This document shows, piece by piece, positions 11,360-24,078 of a stretch of 61,105 nucleotides of DNA. Under the pieces are notes generated by a model. The model was not told where the DNA came from. It saw only the letters and a program-made list of their open reading frames with translations, and searched no databases. The stretch's first letter is position 1. Each line of letters starts with the position of its first letter. Both the position numbers and the translations under genes were made by a program. Location: NCBI RefSeq assembly GCF_000485595.1, contig NW_014577064.1, positions 1,186,649 through 1,247,753 on the forward strand, given 5' to 3'. The DNA is from Priapulus caudatus. Lineage: Eukaryota; Priapulida; Priapulimorpha; Priapulimorphida; Priapulidae.

Positions 11360-13009
11360 AATAGCAGCGTTCACACGTAGCAAGAAATCCGGTATTTAGC
11401 GTTCACACGAGGCAAATACGAGGCCCAAGAAATACGGTATCTAAACAGATCCGTATTTCATGTAAATACGAGGCTTCCAGACCCCGAATAATTTGCCGTG
11501 CTTGAGAAATACCGGATTTATTGGACCGCGCATTTCCTCGTGTGAACGCTTAATACCGGATTTCTGAAGCCGCGTATTTTATGGACTGGTCCGCGCTCGA
11601 CAGTTCTAGTGTAACGCGAGTGGAACTGTCGAGCGCGGACCATGACGTATTTTATTGCAGTTGGTGCGCATTGCATTGTTTATTTCGCATTGTTCGCTTG
11701 ATTGTTTAAGGATACTCACCACGTTGTGCATGAAATTTGATCGATTTTTCGTTTTCAACTTTATTCGATGGCTAACACTATGTCCCACCTGTGTACATGC
11801 TCATTTCTCCATATAACGGTACATGTGAACCCTCAGAGCGTTTTTGCTTGCCCCCGTACATGTAGTAAGCAGCGGCTGACGTCATTATGACGTCAGAGTC
11901 AGGATACAACCACGATATTCACTAGTAATAAATAAGCCAGTATCATTCAGTGTCAACCCTGCTACAGCTGTCATTACATGTATTCATGTACATTCATGTA
12001 CATCTGCTAGTGATCCTATAAGTATCCCACGCCCAAAATAGTTCTAACACCTCGCAACAGCGCAACACACCTTACTGTAGTGCGGCCGGTACACGGCGCG
12101 TGTTTTGTTTATTAGCTTTGTGACGTCGGATGAGCGGAGTTCGCGCGTTTTTGCGATGGTAACCTCGTAATTTCTCAGAATTTCTCAAGGTGCATGGAAC
12201 ATTTTAGCAATTTAGTGGTGTCAGTCAGTCATGGATATGTCGCAGTAAGTACTAACAATAGATATATCACATACGTTCACCCATTTTGCACACAGGCGGT
12301 CACTCATTGTGAAAAATAGAAAAACGCTGATTTGTCCGTTTCGATTTCTGACATAGTAGCCGATGTATAAATGGATATTTCTCTGTGATTACAACTCGGA
12401 TTAATTTAATTTTACACTCATTTTAAGGTAACATTTGTGGTAAAAAAAGCGCGTCAGGGATGTTATTAAGTGCCTTACTTTATTAGTTATGCCTCTTTAT
12501 TCGCTAAAATTTCTATTTTTCACACAACTTGATTTTTAAAGCAGTTTTTTCGAGTTTCTCGGTAAATATGTAAATTAAAGAAAAATTCCTGACGCGCTAT
12601 TTTTGGTCCATATTGTGCTTAACATGGGCCAAAAATTTTGTATCCTCACCCTTCTGGTAGTTGAGAAATATCCAAAATACCATTTTTACATAAAAATTCA
12701 AAATTTGTATGGTAACATAATTAGGTGCTGGAAATTTCATGAAATTTTTTGGCTCGAGCATAGAGATATATCTCCTCTATAAATAAAACAAGTGATTGAT
12801 TCGATTCATTCGCAATAAACGTTTAATCTTCACTAGAGCAATACCCTTGCGCAACGTGCTGAGTATCCTTAAAGCAGCTCGCAGTCGCAAATACCGTATT
12901 TCTGGAGCCGCGAATCAGCGTGTGAACGCTCGGCCGCGTTTTGTCTCAGATACGGTATATTGCAAATCCGGTATTTCAGAAATACGAGTCTCGTGTGAAC
13001 GAGGCTATT
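11360..13009. mobile_element. Tc1/mariner-type MITE candidate, interrupted by another element
   Basis: The inverted ends are TA-GCCKCGTTCACACG at the left and its complement at the right, with TA on both outer sides, as in a TA target. Inside are several sub-repeats related to CCGGTATTT and GTTCACACGAGG. A perfect 20-bp inverted repeat (11587-11606 with 11623-11642; TGGTCCGCGCTCGACAGTTC) has a 16-base loop. The element is split at 11706-12872 by a TTAA-flanked insertion. Without it the element is ~490 bp, like its intact copy at 17880-18375. The superfamily call is inference from the TA target and length. Confidence 0.65.
11706..12872. mobile_element. Non-autonomous TTAA-inserting element (piggyBac-like), 1159 bp
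   Basis: The element occupies 11710-12868 and is flanked by TTAA on both sides. Its ends are inverted repeats reading GGATACTCASCACGTTGYGC. The duplicate segment contains the empty site (single TTAA at 18232-18235), so the boundaries are exact. No transposase frame is present. An internal inverted motif (AGCGCGTCAGG) occurs near 12449 and 12588. TTAA duplication is the hallmark of piggyBac-type transposition. The ends do not begin with the common CCC triplet, so the superfamily is likely but not proven. Confidence 0.85.
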
Positions 13010-13715
13010 AACTCGTAGACGCGACTCCAGGTGTGGAACCAAACACAGAAATAATCTCCCGCGTTGCAGTCATTGTCGTCATGCTTCCGGTTACCATCGT
13101 CATCGTCGTGTCATCGCCTGCTGCCGCGATCGGCTTTGTTGCTGTTGCCGCGGCTGTTAGCATGTTCCTGTGTTTGACGACGATCGGTCGTGTCAGATCA
13201 TCCGATGCATTAACGTGTTTCATCAGGCGGAAAATAGCGGATCGAAGGCGTGGTCACACAGTGCTCTCTTGAATTTGAAATGGCGCTCAGAAATCTCTAT
13301 TTCGCGAATGTCTGTCTGTCTACGGTCGAGACACATAATTACGAGTAAGTGTTGGATCTAATACTAAGTCTAGTAACTAAGGATCTAGTAACTAAGGATT
13401 CTAGTCCACTAAGTGTTGGATCTAGACAATAGGCTGCGCTTACTAAAGTATTAGGACGAAACCTCTACGATTATGCTATTTTATGGCGAAGTCTCACGTT
13501 AAAAACACGTAAATTAATAACTATTAACATTTCGAAGGTAATTATAGGTTAAACACCAAAATGCTTAGGTATGAACGGTATGCTAAGTTTGCACAGATAT
13601 GATCTGTGCTAATCTAAACTAAATTCGTAGTTTATAACAGATGAAACGCTTCTCAGCGTTTTCGATCATTGTAGCTTAGGGTAATGACGCATTAGAGCGA
13701 AATAGCTAGTTAATT

Positions 13716-14056
<341 letters not shown>

Positions 14057-14069
14057 AATAGAATACATA

Positions 14070-14200
14070 AATAATTATATATATATATATGTGTGTATAT
14101 ATCGAGAGAGATAGCTAGACAGATAGATAGATAGAACATACATACATACATACATACATACATACATACACAGCACGCATCGCACGCACGCACGCCACCA

Positions 14201-14240
<40 letters not shown>

Positions 14241-14253
14241 CCCACGCACGCCA

Positions 14254-14297
<44 letters not shown>

Positions 14298-14303
14298 CGA
14301 CCA

Positions 14304-14346
<43 letters not shown>

Positions 14347-14400
14347 CACGCACGCACGCACGCACGCACGCCGCACGCACGCACGCACGCACGCACGCAT
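14070..14400. repeat. (CATA)n then (CACG)n microsatellites
   Basis: ATATAT and CATA repeats change sharply into ~230 bp of ACGC tetranucleotides with a few one-base slips. Confidence 0.95.
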
Positions 14401-14935
<535 letters not shown>

Positions 14936-14940
14936 AGATC

Positions 14941-15979
14941 GATGTGTTTATCGGTCGTATTTTACATGCGCACCAGCCATACGTGTAGGCAAATACGATG
15001 CGGTATTAATGTCAGTCGCCATTTTCGTTGTTGCTGTCTTCATATTTGATTGCTAATAACGATGCTGACAAGCGACCATATTAGGGGTCTTACCCCACGC
15101 AGGCACTAAACGAGAATGCTTAAAGATTGAGCATCGGGGGAAATCAGAAATTAATTATCATTATAATCTTATACGAACGGCGCGCGCACAATTACGGACA
15201 GTTGTAGGTAATTGATTGTATTATACGAGGTCGTATAACCAATTTCGGTTGTAGGGGAAAGAACAATAGTGCGTCGTTATTGAGTACCTTTTCATGCGAC
15301 TATAGCCGCCTCGTTGCTATCCTCGACTTATATCGAGTGGCATCGAATTCTTTTCTCCTGGTGATCCGCGTACCCAACACGCACGTTCACGCACCGTCAG
15401 TTCCAGCGCACGTAATACGACATCTCGTTGTCTCTCGCCGTGGCGTCGGCGCTATAATGTAACCTCTTGGGAGCCTGGGCGGTGTTTCTAATAAATATTA
15501 AACCCTAGCCGTCGTCGGATAATCCGAGTGGGCGACGAGTTCATACAAAAACGGACGCGGTCACCGCTCGCCAAGACAGTGAACGGTAGCCGCTTGACGA
15601 GAGAGGACATAGTTTCTGCGTGGTTGGCTGCTACCATTGGCGACGAACACTTTAAGTTGATCTCGGCAATTTCGATCAAAATCAGGTATGATTGCACAGC
15701 GCTACTGACGTAACTCCTCCTGCGGAGAAGATTTGCTCGCGATTTTTGTTTTACGATAAACCTCACGTCACGTACGATAAACTCGTGCGGTATTCCTAAG
15801 TGATATTTGCAATTTTTTGCTATACATAGTATTTACACGATATCTATCGGTTGTTGTAATAAGTGCATTTGTTCGTATCTCTAGAAAATGAGTCTCGTAG
15901 CTGGCGCAGTAGCGGGTTCCTGCGCTGGCGAGACACGAGCGACGAATTCTGACGTTGTGTGTATTTTTACGTAGCAACA
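14941..15979 (+). promoter_or_regulatory. Upstream region of NPF, promoter not resolved
   Basis: This is unique sequence between the GATA array and the NPF start codon. No convincing TATA box is visible. A good acceptor (GTGTATTTTTACGTAG) ends at 15974, five bases before the ATG. The 5' UTR may therefore be spliced from an upstream non-coding exon, as in many NPY/NPF genes. The small open frames are unremarkable. Confidence 0.4.
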
Positions 15980-16173
15980 ATGTCCCGGACGACCATCCTC
16001 CTATCTTTCGCAATCGGCGTCGTCTTCGTGGTTATCATGTGCAGGAGTACGATGGTGGCGGCGGGAGACATGCCGCTGCCGCCGCAGAGGCCGGGTGTCT
16101 TCAAGACGCCGCACCAGCTGCGAACATACCTGCAGAAGCTCAACGAGTATTACGCGATCGTCGGAAGGCCCAG
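15980..16173 (+). CDS. NPF: Neuropeptide F precursor, exon 1 (signal peptide and most of mature peptide)
   Basis: Exon 1 encodes residues 1-64 plus two bases of Arg65 of a 93-residue NPF precursor, a secreted neuropeptide acting through NPY/NPF-type receptors. Residues 1-29 are a signal peptide (hydrophobic ILLSFAIGVVFVVIMC, probable cleavage near AAG|D30). The mature peptide would be residues 30-66 (37 aa). It starts with a proline-rich stretch (PLPPQRPGVF) and continues with the NPF helix motif LRTYLQKLNEYYAIVGRPR. The exon ends CCC AG|GTAAGT, so the intron splits the Arg codon of RPRF. This is the hallmark intron position of the NPY/NPF family. ATG at 15980 is chosen because it directly precedes the signal peptide; the frame stays open slightly further upstream but without an in-frame ATG. 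Confidence 0.95.
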
Positions 16174-16344
16174 GTAAGTGCATGCTAACAGTGTCGAGCT
16201 AGCTACACCGCGCAGTCGGAATCCGGCACGCCTGGTTATATACAGGAATTATATAGGATATGGGCGCGTGCGTGCAAGCGTCAATATGAGTAATAAAAGA
16301 GCAGGAAAAGAGGTAAAGATGATAAGGTGATAGCGAACGAGCGA

Positions 16345-16352
16345 GAGAGAGA

Positions 16353-16393
<41 letters not shown>
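16345..16393. repeat. (TA)n microsatellite
   Basis: A pure TA run in the NPF intron, preceded by a short GA run. Confidence 0.95.
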
Positions 16394-16394
<1 letters not shown>

Positions 16395-16898
16395 TCGCTT
16401 ATTGCTGGATAGTTATAGAAAATAGCGTGATCAGTATAATATACTGTATATCCCATTAAATTGTCGAAATTTATTGTAAAGAATTCCAATATAAAACACA
16501 GCGAATATAACTGTTATACCGCATACACACTAAATCTCAAGTAGCAGAGAGTTTTGTGCCGAAATGTAAACACGGGTGGGATGAAAATATCATCGATGTT
16601 CACCGGTAGATGGAAGTACGCGCATGATCTATCCACTCCTAACGATGTTTGGTACGCGTACTAACTGGATAGCGGTTAGCCAATCGACGGTTCGCGAGAA
16701 AGTGACGCCACCACGGGCCACAAGCCGCCATTTTGCAATCACTCCAAAAGGTTAACTATGGGCCGGTGTGCGCCCCATAACATTTCAAATGGAAAATGGC
16801 GAAATGCAGTTTGTTTTAGCATTCTCTATTCGCATAAAAAACAAATTTGTGTGGGTGCGTATGTGTGTGCGCGTATGTGTGAAAGAGAGAAAGAGAGA
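16394..16898. other. Unique intronic sequence
   Basis: Nothing coding is visible. Around 16660-16740 a stretch with ACTAACTGGATAGC and GCCGCCATTTTG resembles, in inverse orientation, part of 28580-28640, so it may be a degraded dispersed repeat. Confidence 0.4.
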
Positions 16899-19057
16899 AC
16901 CTACAGTGTTTCTTTGTGTGTGGACGTTCGTACCTGTGCGTGTGTGTGCATGTGTGTGTATGCGTACGTGCGTGCCTATGGGCGAGTACGCATATGCGTG
17001 CTGTGTATGTATAAATTTGTGTTTGTTTTAAAATGCAATTGCATGAAAGTTCCAAATATAACAACTATAACTAGAGCACTCGGAGAGCACAGACCTCCGT
17101 CAAGGCAGCTCAATTCTCTCACTGTGGAATTTTTTTATTAATTAATTTTTTAATTAAGTGGAAAAATTAATTAATTAAATAAATAATTAATTGGATCCGG
17201 ATTAGTGCGAGCGTGCAGGTGGGGGAGGACTGTGGTTGCCCCTTAGCCTGTGTTTGCGTGTTTGTAAGTCTACAGCCAGCGCACCTAGCGGAAGTGAACT
17301 GAAACGTGCATGGTAACACACAAACACACAAACCAACACTCAAAAACTCGCCGGTGAAAACATAACCTCCGCCACGCCCCTGACGGAGGTAATTATCTGT
17401 GGCCTATTAGCCTAGCTGTTTCATGATCCTGTGATATATAGAGAGGAAGCTAATGGCACTGTATAGAGTACACTTCGGATGCGCAAACATGGGGCCAATA
17501 ACGTGATATCGTTTTAGGGTAATCATAACATAGTGTTTAGCTTTGGCAAGCATCGTTAACAGCAATGTCTCTTCATCAACAAAATGAGCAGCAACCATTT
17601 TGATAAGCACATTTTCGTGCAAATATTGTGCAAAAATCGTGCAACACTGCTCAACATTTTACTGAGACATACGCATGCATCTGTGCGTGCATACACCCGT
17701 GTCATTATGCCGGAATATCACCACAGGCAACTTATTACAGCAATACCGGAGAATACGCTAAATAATCGACGAAAACGGCGTTTACCGTTGCCTATAAGTG
17801 GCCTTTACTCTCAGCAGCCTGGTCTCGCACTGTTTTTCTCGTGTGCTACTCGTGTAAACGTTTGCTACCACGCATGGCCAATAGCCGCGTTCACACGTAG
17901 CAAGAAATCCGGTATTTAGCGTTCACACGAGGCAAAATACGAGGCCCAAGAAATACGGTATCTAAACAGATCCGGTATTTCATGTAAATACGAGGCTTCC
18001 CAGACCCCGAATAATTTGCCGTGCTTGAGAAATACCGGATTTATTGGACCGCGCATTTCCTCGTGTGAACGCTAAATACCGGATTTCTGAAGCCGCGTAT
18101 TTTATAGACTGGTCCGTGCTCGACAGCTCTAGTCTAACGCGAGTGGAACTGTCGAGCGCGGACCAGTCTACGTATTTTATTGGCAGTTGGTGCGCATTGC
18201 ATTGTTTATTTCGCATTGTTCGCTTGATTGTTTAAAGCAGCTCGCAGTTCGCAAATACCGTATTTCTGGAGCCGCGAATCAGCGTGTGAACGCTCGGCCG
18301 CGTATTTGTCTCAGATACGGTATATTGCAAATCCGGTATTTCAGAAATACGAGGTCTCGTGTGAACGAGGCTATTAACTCGTAGACGCGACTCCCAGGTG
18401 TGGAACCAAACACAGAAATAATCTCCCGCGTTGCAGTCATTGTCGTCATGCTTCCGGTTACCATCGTCATCGTCGTGTCATCGCTGCTGCCGCGATCGGC
18501 TTTGTTGCTGTTGCCGCGGCTGTTAGCATGTGTGCCTTGTTTGACGACGATCGGTCGTGTCAGATCATCCGATGCATTAACGTGTTTCATCAGGCGGAAA
18601 ATAGCGGATCGAAGGCGTGGTCACACAGTGCTCTCTTTGAATTTGAAATGGCGCTCAGAAATCTCTATTTCGCGAATGTCTGTCTGTCTACGGTCGAGAC
18701 ACATAATTACGAGTAAGTGTTGGATCTAATAACTAAGTCTAGTAACTAAGGATCTAGTAACTAAGGATCTAGTCCACTAAGTGTTGGATCTAGACATATA
18801 GGCTGCGCTTACTAAAGTATTAGGACGAAAACCTCTACGATTATGCTATTTTATGGCGAAGTCTCACGTTAAAAACACGTAAATTAATAACTATTAACAT
18901 TTCGAAGGTAATTATAGGTTAAACACCAAAATGCTTAGGTATGAACGGTATGCTAAGTTTGCACAGATATGATCTGTGCTAATCTAAACTAAATTCGTAG
19001 TTTATAACAGGTGAAACGCTTCTCAGCGTTTTCGATCATTGTAGCTTAGGGTAATGA
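16899..19057. repeat. Segmental repeat A, copy 2 (empty-site copy)
   Basis: This is a near-identical direct copy of 10388-13687 without the TTAA insertion. The pre-insertion TTAA is at 18232-18235. Confidence 0.9.
17880..18375. mobile_element. Tc1/mariner-type MITE candidate, uninterrupted copy
   Basis: The inverted ends are AATAGCCGCGTTCACACG and CGTGTGAACGAGGCTATT, ~496 bp apart, and TA borders are consistent with a TA target. An inner inverted repeat spans 18105-18170 (about 25-bp arms, two mismatches). Sub-repeats with AATACCGGATTTCTG and AATACCGTATTTCTG recur on both halves. Confidence 0.65.
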
Positions 19058-20317
19058 TAATTTTAATATATCAATTTTCCCCTATTATTATCCACATGTA
19101 ATCGTTTTATTAATATCAGCATCCAACCATCCATTCGTCTATCAGTCTGTCCTTTCGTCCGACACTAAGCCGACCACCCGACCGCCCGGCCGCTCGCGGA
19201 TGAGCTTCATCGTGAATTCAATTATTCATTTATACATTAATTCATTCATTCACATCTACATTTAGCTAATCAATAATCATATAACTGAATATAATATAGC
19301 GGATAACAAGCCTTCGCATTTTTGCAATAATTATTCCTATAGTGTCTTGAGTACCCAATTTCGCGTGCATTGATCAGGTCTCCAGCCGGCTACAGTTATC
19401 TTACACGATATTAGCAATGCTTTAGATATGAACGTAATTTCGCCTCTCATAATATGATGATTCCGACGATTATAGTCACGCGTCGATTTTTGAATCATCC
19501 CTCCTTCACAATTTTGCAGTCGATTATATCGAAGAGGTCGTCACAATGACGTGGCTCCACTATGATTTGAATGGGACTATAACACTCCGACCACTACGAT
19601 GTAAGATAGCATGTCCGTGTGCGAGTATACTACATCTACATCTACATCTCTACACTGTCCCTCCCGTGCACCGAAATACTCGCATTCGGATTACAAAATT
19701 CAAAACCGTGTCCATTCGCTTCAAGTGTCGACGCAGTTCTGTTCGTGTGATCGCGTTGGTTCTACTTTCTGTCAACCTAAATCTGCGCCCACTCTCAATT
19801 ACAGAATAAACCGTGCGCGCCGAGGGATCGTTCTAGCACTTGACGTTATTGTGCGCGAACGGTCGCGACTAGTCGCCAGGTTTACTCAAGAGCAATAGCG
19901 AACGACGGGGATCGGAGTGGGTGCCTCTTGCCCGCTCCTAAGAGGCGAAGCACAATGCGCTAAAAGAAGCGGTGACGGTGAGAACGATGACGATTGTCGC
20001 CAGCGCGCATTCGGTTCTCGGCTGTATTTGCGAGTGCATTGCTGCCAATCGTACTTATGCCCGATATATGTACATATGCGTGAACGCACATATGTACTGC
20101 ATACATATACACGCCAAGAGAAAAGCAAGGACGAACGAACACACGTACGCGCACAGACAAGCGAGCGTGATGAAGAGAGAAAAACGGAGGGTCTTACGGA
20201 AAAAATATCGACTCGGAGATGAAATTAACACATATTAAGACAGACAGGCAAACCGACAGACAGACAGACACACACACTAGCAAACACACATACGCGCACA
20301 GCACACACACGCACACG

Positions 20318-20355
<38 letters not shown>

Positions 20356-20384
20356 CAGGGGGCGGGAACAGAGAGACTAGAGAG

Positions 20385-20434
<50 letters not shown>

Positions 20435-21780
20435 GAGCGAGAGAGAGGAGAGAGAGAGAGAGAGAGCGCAGCGAGAGGGAGAGCCGAGACAAACGAGATG
20501 GCAGAGAGACAGAGTTCATATATAGTCGTAATATCGAGAGAGAGAGCAGAGAGAACGAGAGAGGGGAGGAAGAGAGAAGAGGCTAGCAACAACAAGATTA
20601 AACATAGTCCCACCAGTAACGGCGACAGGACCTTTCTTCTTCCCAATCACAGAGGAATCGTATGTCTAACAAGCTATCTAAATTGTAAGTATCACACGAC
20701 ACTCAGTGACGCAGGGTGTAGAGACACAAACAAGAGACGTAAATTACTGGATTCACGCAAGGAATTGCTCTGCGCTTAACATTTGATCTTTGCGACAAAT
20801 CTCGTGCGGTGCAGCTAATAAGAATTACTGGCCATGACTTAGTAATAACGGGGTCTAGATTGATTTGCATTATCATGGTTGCTTGCAGCGTCATCACGTC
20901 GCAAATTAAATACTGAATCAAAAAAGGTTATTCACCGATTTGATTGCATTGGATAATATCAATGTCATGTCTGTATGTATATGTATGTATGATGATGTAT
21001 GAATGTATGATTATGTAGTATGTATGTATGTATGTAGTTATGTATGTATGTATGTTATGTATTAATGGTATGTATGTATGATGTATGTATGTATGTATGT
21101 ATATGTTATGGTATGTATTATGTATGTATGTATGTATGTATGTATATGTATATGTATGTATGTATGTGGTGTATGTATGATGTATGTATGATGTATGTAT
21201 TGGCTAGTATGTATGTATGTATGTATGTATGTACGTAGTACGTAGACGTACGACGTTACCTAACTTACGTCTCGTAATGTATGTTATGTATGGTATGGTA
21301 TGGTACGTACGTAGCGTACGTACGTACGTACGTACGTTGGTAGTACGGTACGTATGTACGGTATGTAGCGTATGTAGCTATGTATTATGTAAGTATGTAT
21401 TATGTATCGGTATGCCTATGTAGTAGTATATGTAATGTATGTCATTATGTAGTAATGTGTAAGAGTGTATGTATGTAGTATGTATGTAATGTATGTAATG
21501 TAGTATTGTATGTATGTATTATGATATGTTATTGTCATGTAATTATGTATGACTATTTGGTGTATGATGTATCTAGACGGCGTACAACAACACCGTCTCT
21601 CTAGTATGTACTCGCCGTTGATATATCCACCAATCCGGCGTCGTTTCGTTCAAATTCAAGCGTCATAGTCTGCTCAGCCGCGTTACAATATTACTGGCGA
21701 TTTAAGCCGCATGGTGGATAAATGCTGAAAGGGAAACGCCGTTGGAACTGAACGATTCCAGGGAAAGGTCAAAAAGTTTA
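19058..21780. repeat. Repeat block R, copy R1 (truncated at gap)
   Basis: The block is homologous to 22430-25545; its 3' part is homologous to 34692-35745. It contains (CA)n at ~20315-20353, (GA)n at ~20385-20470 and a (TATG)n/(TACG)n array at ~20965-21560. Quality falls after ~20790, where one-base indels become dense. The open frames are repeat-derived. No gene is recognised. Confidence 0.85.
20965..21560. repeat. (TATG)n array with (TACG)n core
   Basis: TATG repeats surround a patch of TACG repeats (about 21300-21360). The same arrangement recurs in the other R copies. Confidence 0.9.
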
Positions 21781-21805
21781 NNNNNNNNNNNNNNNNNNNN
21801 NNNNN
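21781..21805. other. Assembly gap, 25 N
   Basis: A run of exactly 25 N. The fixed size suggests a placeholder, not a measured gap. Confidence 0.98.
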
Positions 21806-22400
21806 CTCACGGTGTAGCTGGCGTAAATGTTAGAAGTAGACACACGCTGCGTGGGTAGAGGCGAAGTAGAGAGCGACGTGCCGGAGAGAGCTTAAATAAT
21901 TAAGACGGCCGAGTACTAGGTGTATTTCTTTTCTCTCGATAGAAGGTATATATAGATAGTCTCTGAACAATGACGAGGCAGCAACGCGTGCCGTGTTATT
22001 ACCTACTCCTAAACCATGGCGTATGATGATGATCGAAGCTAAGAGTGAGTAGGTTATATTCGTGGCTGAAGACGTTGAATGTCGCATAAGAAAATCACAG
22101 CTATTAGTTTTACGAAACAAAAACAGTTGTCTTTTAGGACTTACAACCGTGTCAGGTTGGTGGCCCCGTGAGTCGCTGCATTTCTAATCATACCTATGTA
22201 TATATGTAGGTATTTAGATTTGATATATTTTTATTAATTATCATAACATATATCGATATTTATATTATTAGTTATTGCGCACATGTAATATATTGTATAT
22301 ATGAAATGAATAATACTAATAGGTGTAAGAACAGTATTGTATAGTCCGCGAAGATCAGTGCACACAAATTATTTGGTCCTTGTTTTTATGATTAAGACAA
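21806..22400. repeat. Noisy copy of 38918-39310
   Basis: It begins with CTCACGGTGTAGCTGGCG and follows 38918-39310 for ~450 bp (landmarks GAAGACGTTGAATGTCGCATA, written here in two halves: GAAGACGTTG, AATGTCGCATA) with frequent one-base differences on both sides. No gene is seen. Confidence 0.8.
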
Positions 22401-24046
22401 TAATATTGTTAATATAGATACTATTATTTAATTTTAATTTTAATATATCAATTTTCCCGTCTATTTATTAGTCCAGCACATGTAATCTCGTTTATTATAT
22501 CTAGCGATTTGCCAACCAATCCGATTCGTGTCTATCATGTCTGTCCTTGCTCCGTCCGACCCTTAAGGCCAACAACGAGTCCGAAGCAGGCGCTTGCGCT
22601 TGGATTAAGCTTCACGGCGCGAATTCAAGTATTCATTTACTATCAGTTAATTCATCTCATTCACTATTACATTTAGGGGCTAATCAATAATGGCATATAA
22701 GCTTGATTATATATATAGGCGGATAAGCAAGGCTCGCATTTTTGCAATAATTATTCCTAATGTGTCTTGAGTACCAATGTTCCGCGTGCATTGATCAGGT
22801 CTCGCTAGGCCGCTCAGTTATCGTTACGGCAAAGACGTATTAGAAGTGTCTTTAAGATATGAAGTAATTTCGGCCTCTCATCAATATGATGATCGGACGA
22901 TTATAGCCACGCGTCGATTTTTGAATATCCCTCCTTCAGGCAATTTTGGCAGTCTGATTATATCGTAAGAGGTCGTGCACAGATGACGTGGCTCCACTAT
23001 GGATTTGAATGGGCACTATTAACGACATACCGACGGCACTACGATGTAAGATAGCATGGTCCGTGTGCGAGTATACTATCTACATCTACATCTCTACACT
23101 GTCCTTGCCCGTGGCACCCGAAATAGCTGCGCATTCGGATTACCAAAATGTCAAAAGCGCGTGTCGGCATTTCCGCTGTTGCAAGTGTCGACAGCAGTTC
23201 TGTTCCGTCCGTGATGCGCGTTGGTTCTATACTTTCTGTCAACTAAATCTGCGCGACCAACTTGGCTCATTAGCAGAATAAAACCGTGCGCGTGGAGCGC
23301 GAGGGATCGTTCTAAGGCACTTGACGGTTATTGTGCGCGGAACGGTCGCGACTAGTCGCCAGGGTTTACTCAAGAGCAATAGCGAAGGCGACTGGGATCG
23401 AGTCGGGTGCCTCGTTGCCCCGCTTCTAAGAGGACAACGCCAATGCGCTAAAGAAGCCGGTGACGCGGTGAGATGACGATGACGATTGTCGCCGGCGTGG
23501 CGATGGATCGCTCTCGGGCTGGGTATGTTGGCGAGTGCATTGCTGGCCAATCGTAGCTTATGCGGCGATAATATGTACAGTATGCGTGAGACGCACAATA
23601 TGTACTTGATACATTATTGCACGCCAAGAGAAAGGCACAATGCAAGTGGACCGAGCAACGAACGACAGCGTACGCCGCAAGCAGACAAGCGAGGTCGTGA
23701 TGTAAGAGAGAAAACCGGAGGCTCTTACGGAGAAAAAATATCCGAACATCGGAGAGTGAGAAGTTAACGACCCATATTAAGAGCAGGGACGCGGGGGCAA
23801 GAGACGACAGGACAGACAGCACACACACCTAGCAAACATCAGCCTCCGCCGGTACATACGCGCCCAGCACCATCAACGCAACCCGTGCACACACACACAC
23901 AAGCGGTGACCACAGCACCCACGGACGAGCCACACACACACCACACACACACACAGCACACACACATATATCGGATGGATGTCACGTTTTGAGCGTGTCG
24001 ACAGCGCGGCTGGCATGCGGGAGCAGGAGATTAGAGAGATCGAGAT

Positions 24047-24078
<32 letters not shown>

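Larger units (their letters stand above)
10388..13687. repeat. Segmental repeat A, copy 1 (carries a 1.16 kb insertion)
   Basis: This stretch is near-identical to 16899-19057, in the same orientation. It shares the block around CCTACAGTGTTTC, an AT-rich palindromic stretch (about 10615-10680), the ACCTCCGTCA/TGACGGAGGT inverted ends, a MITE with TIR GCCKCGTTCACACG, and a non-coding tail of ~680 bp. It differs by scattered SNPs and indels and by a 1159-bp insertion at a TTAA site. The two copies bracket NPF exon 1. I see no coding gene in it. Confidence 0.9.

Noticed and set aside
15959-15979. In-frame upstream extension of NPF from a GTG
   Set aside because: GTG is not a normal start in animals. 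The ATG at 15980 directly precedes the signal peptide, and an acceptor-like AG lies in this stretch.
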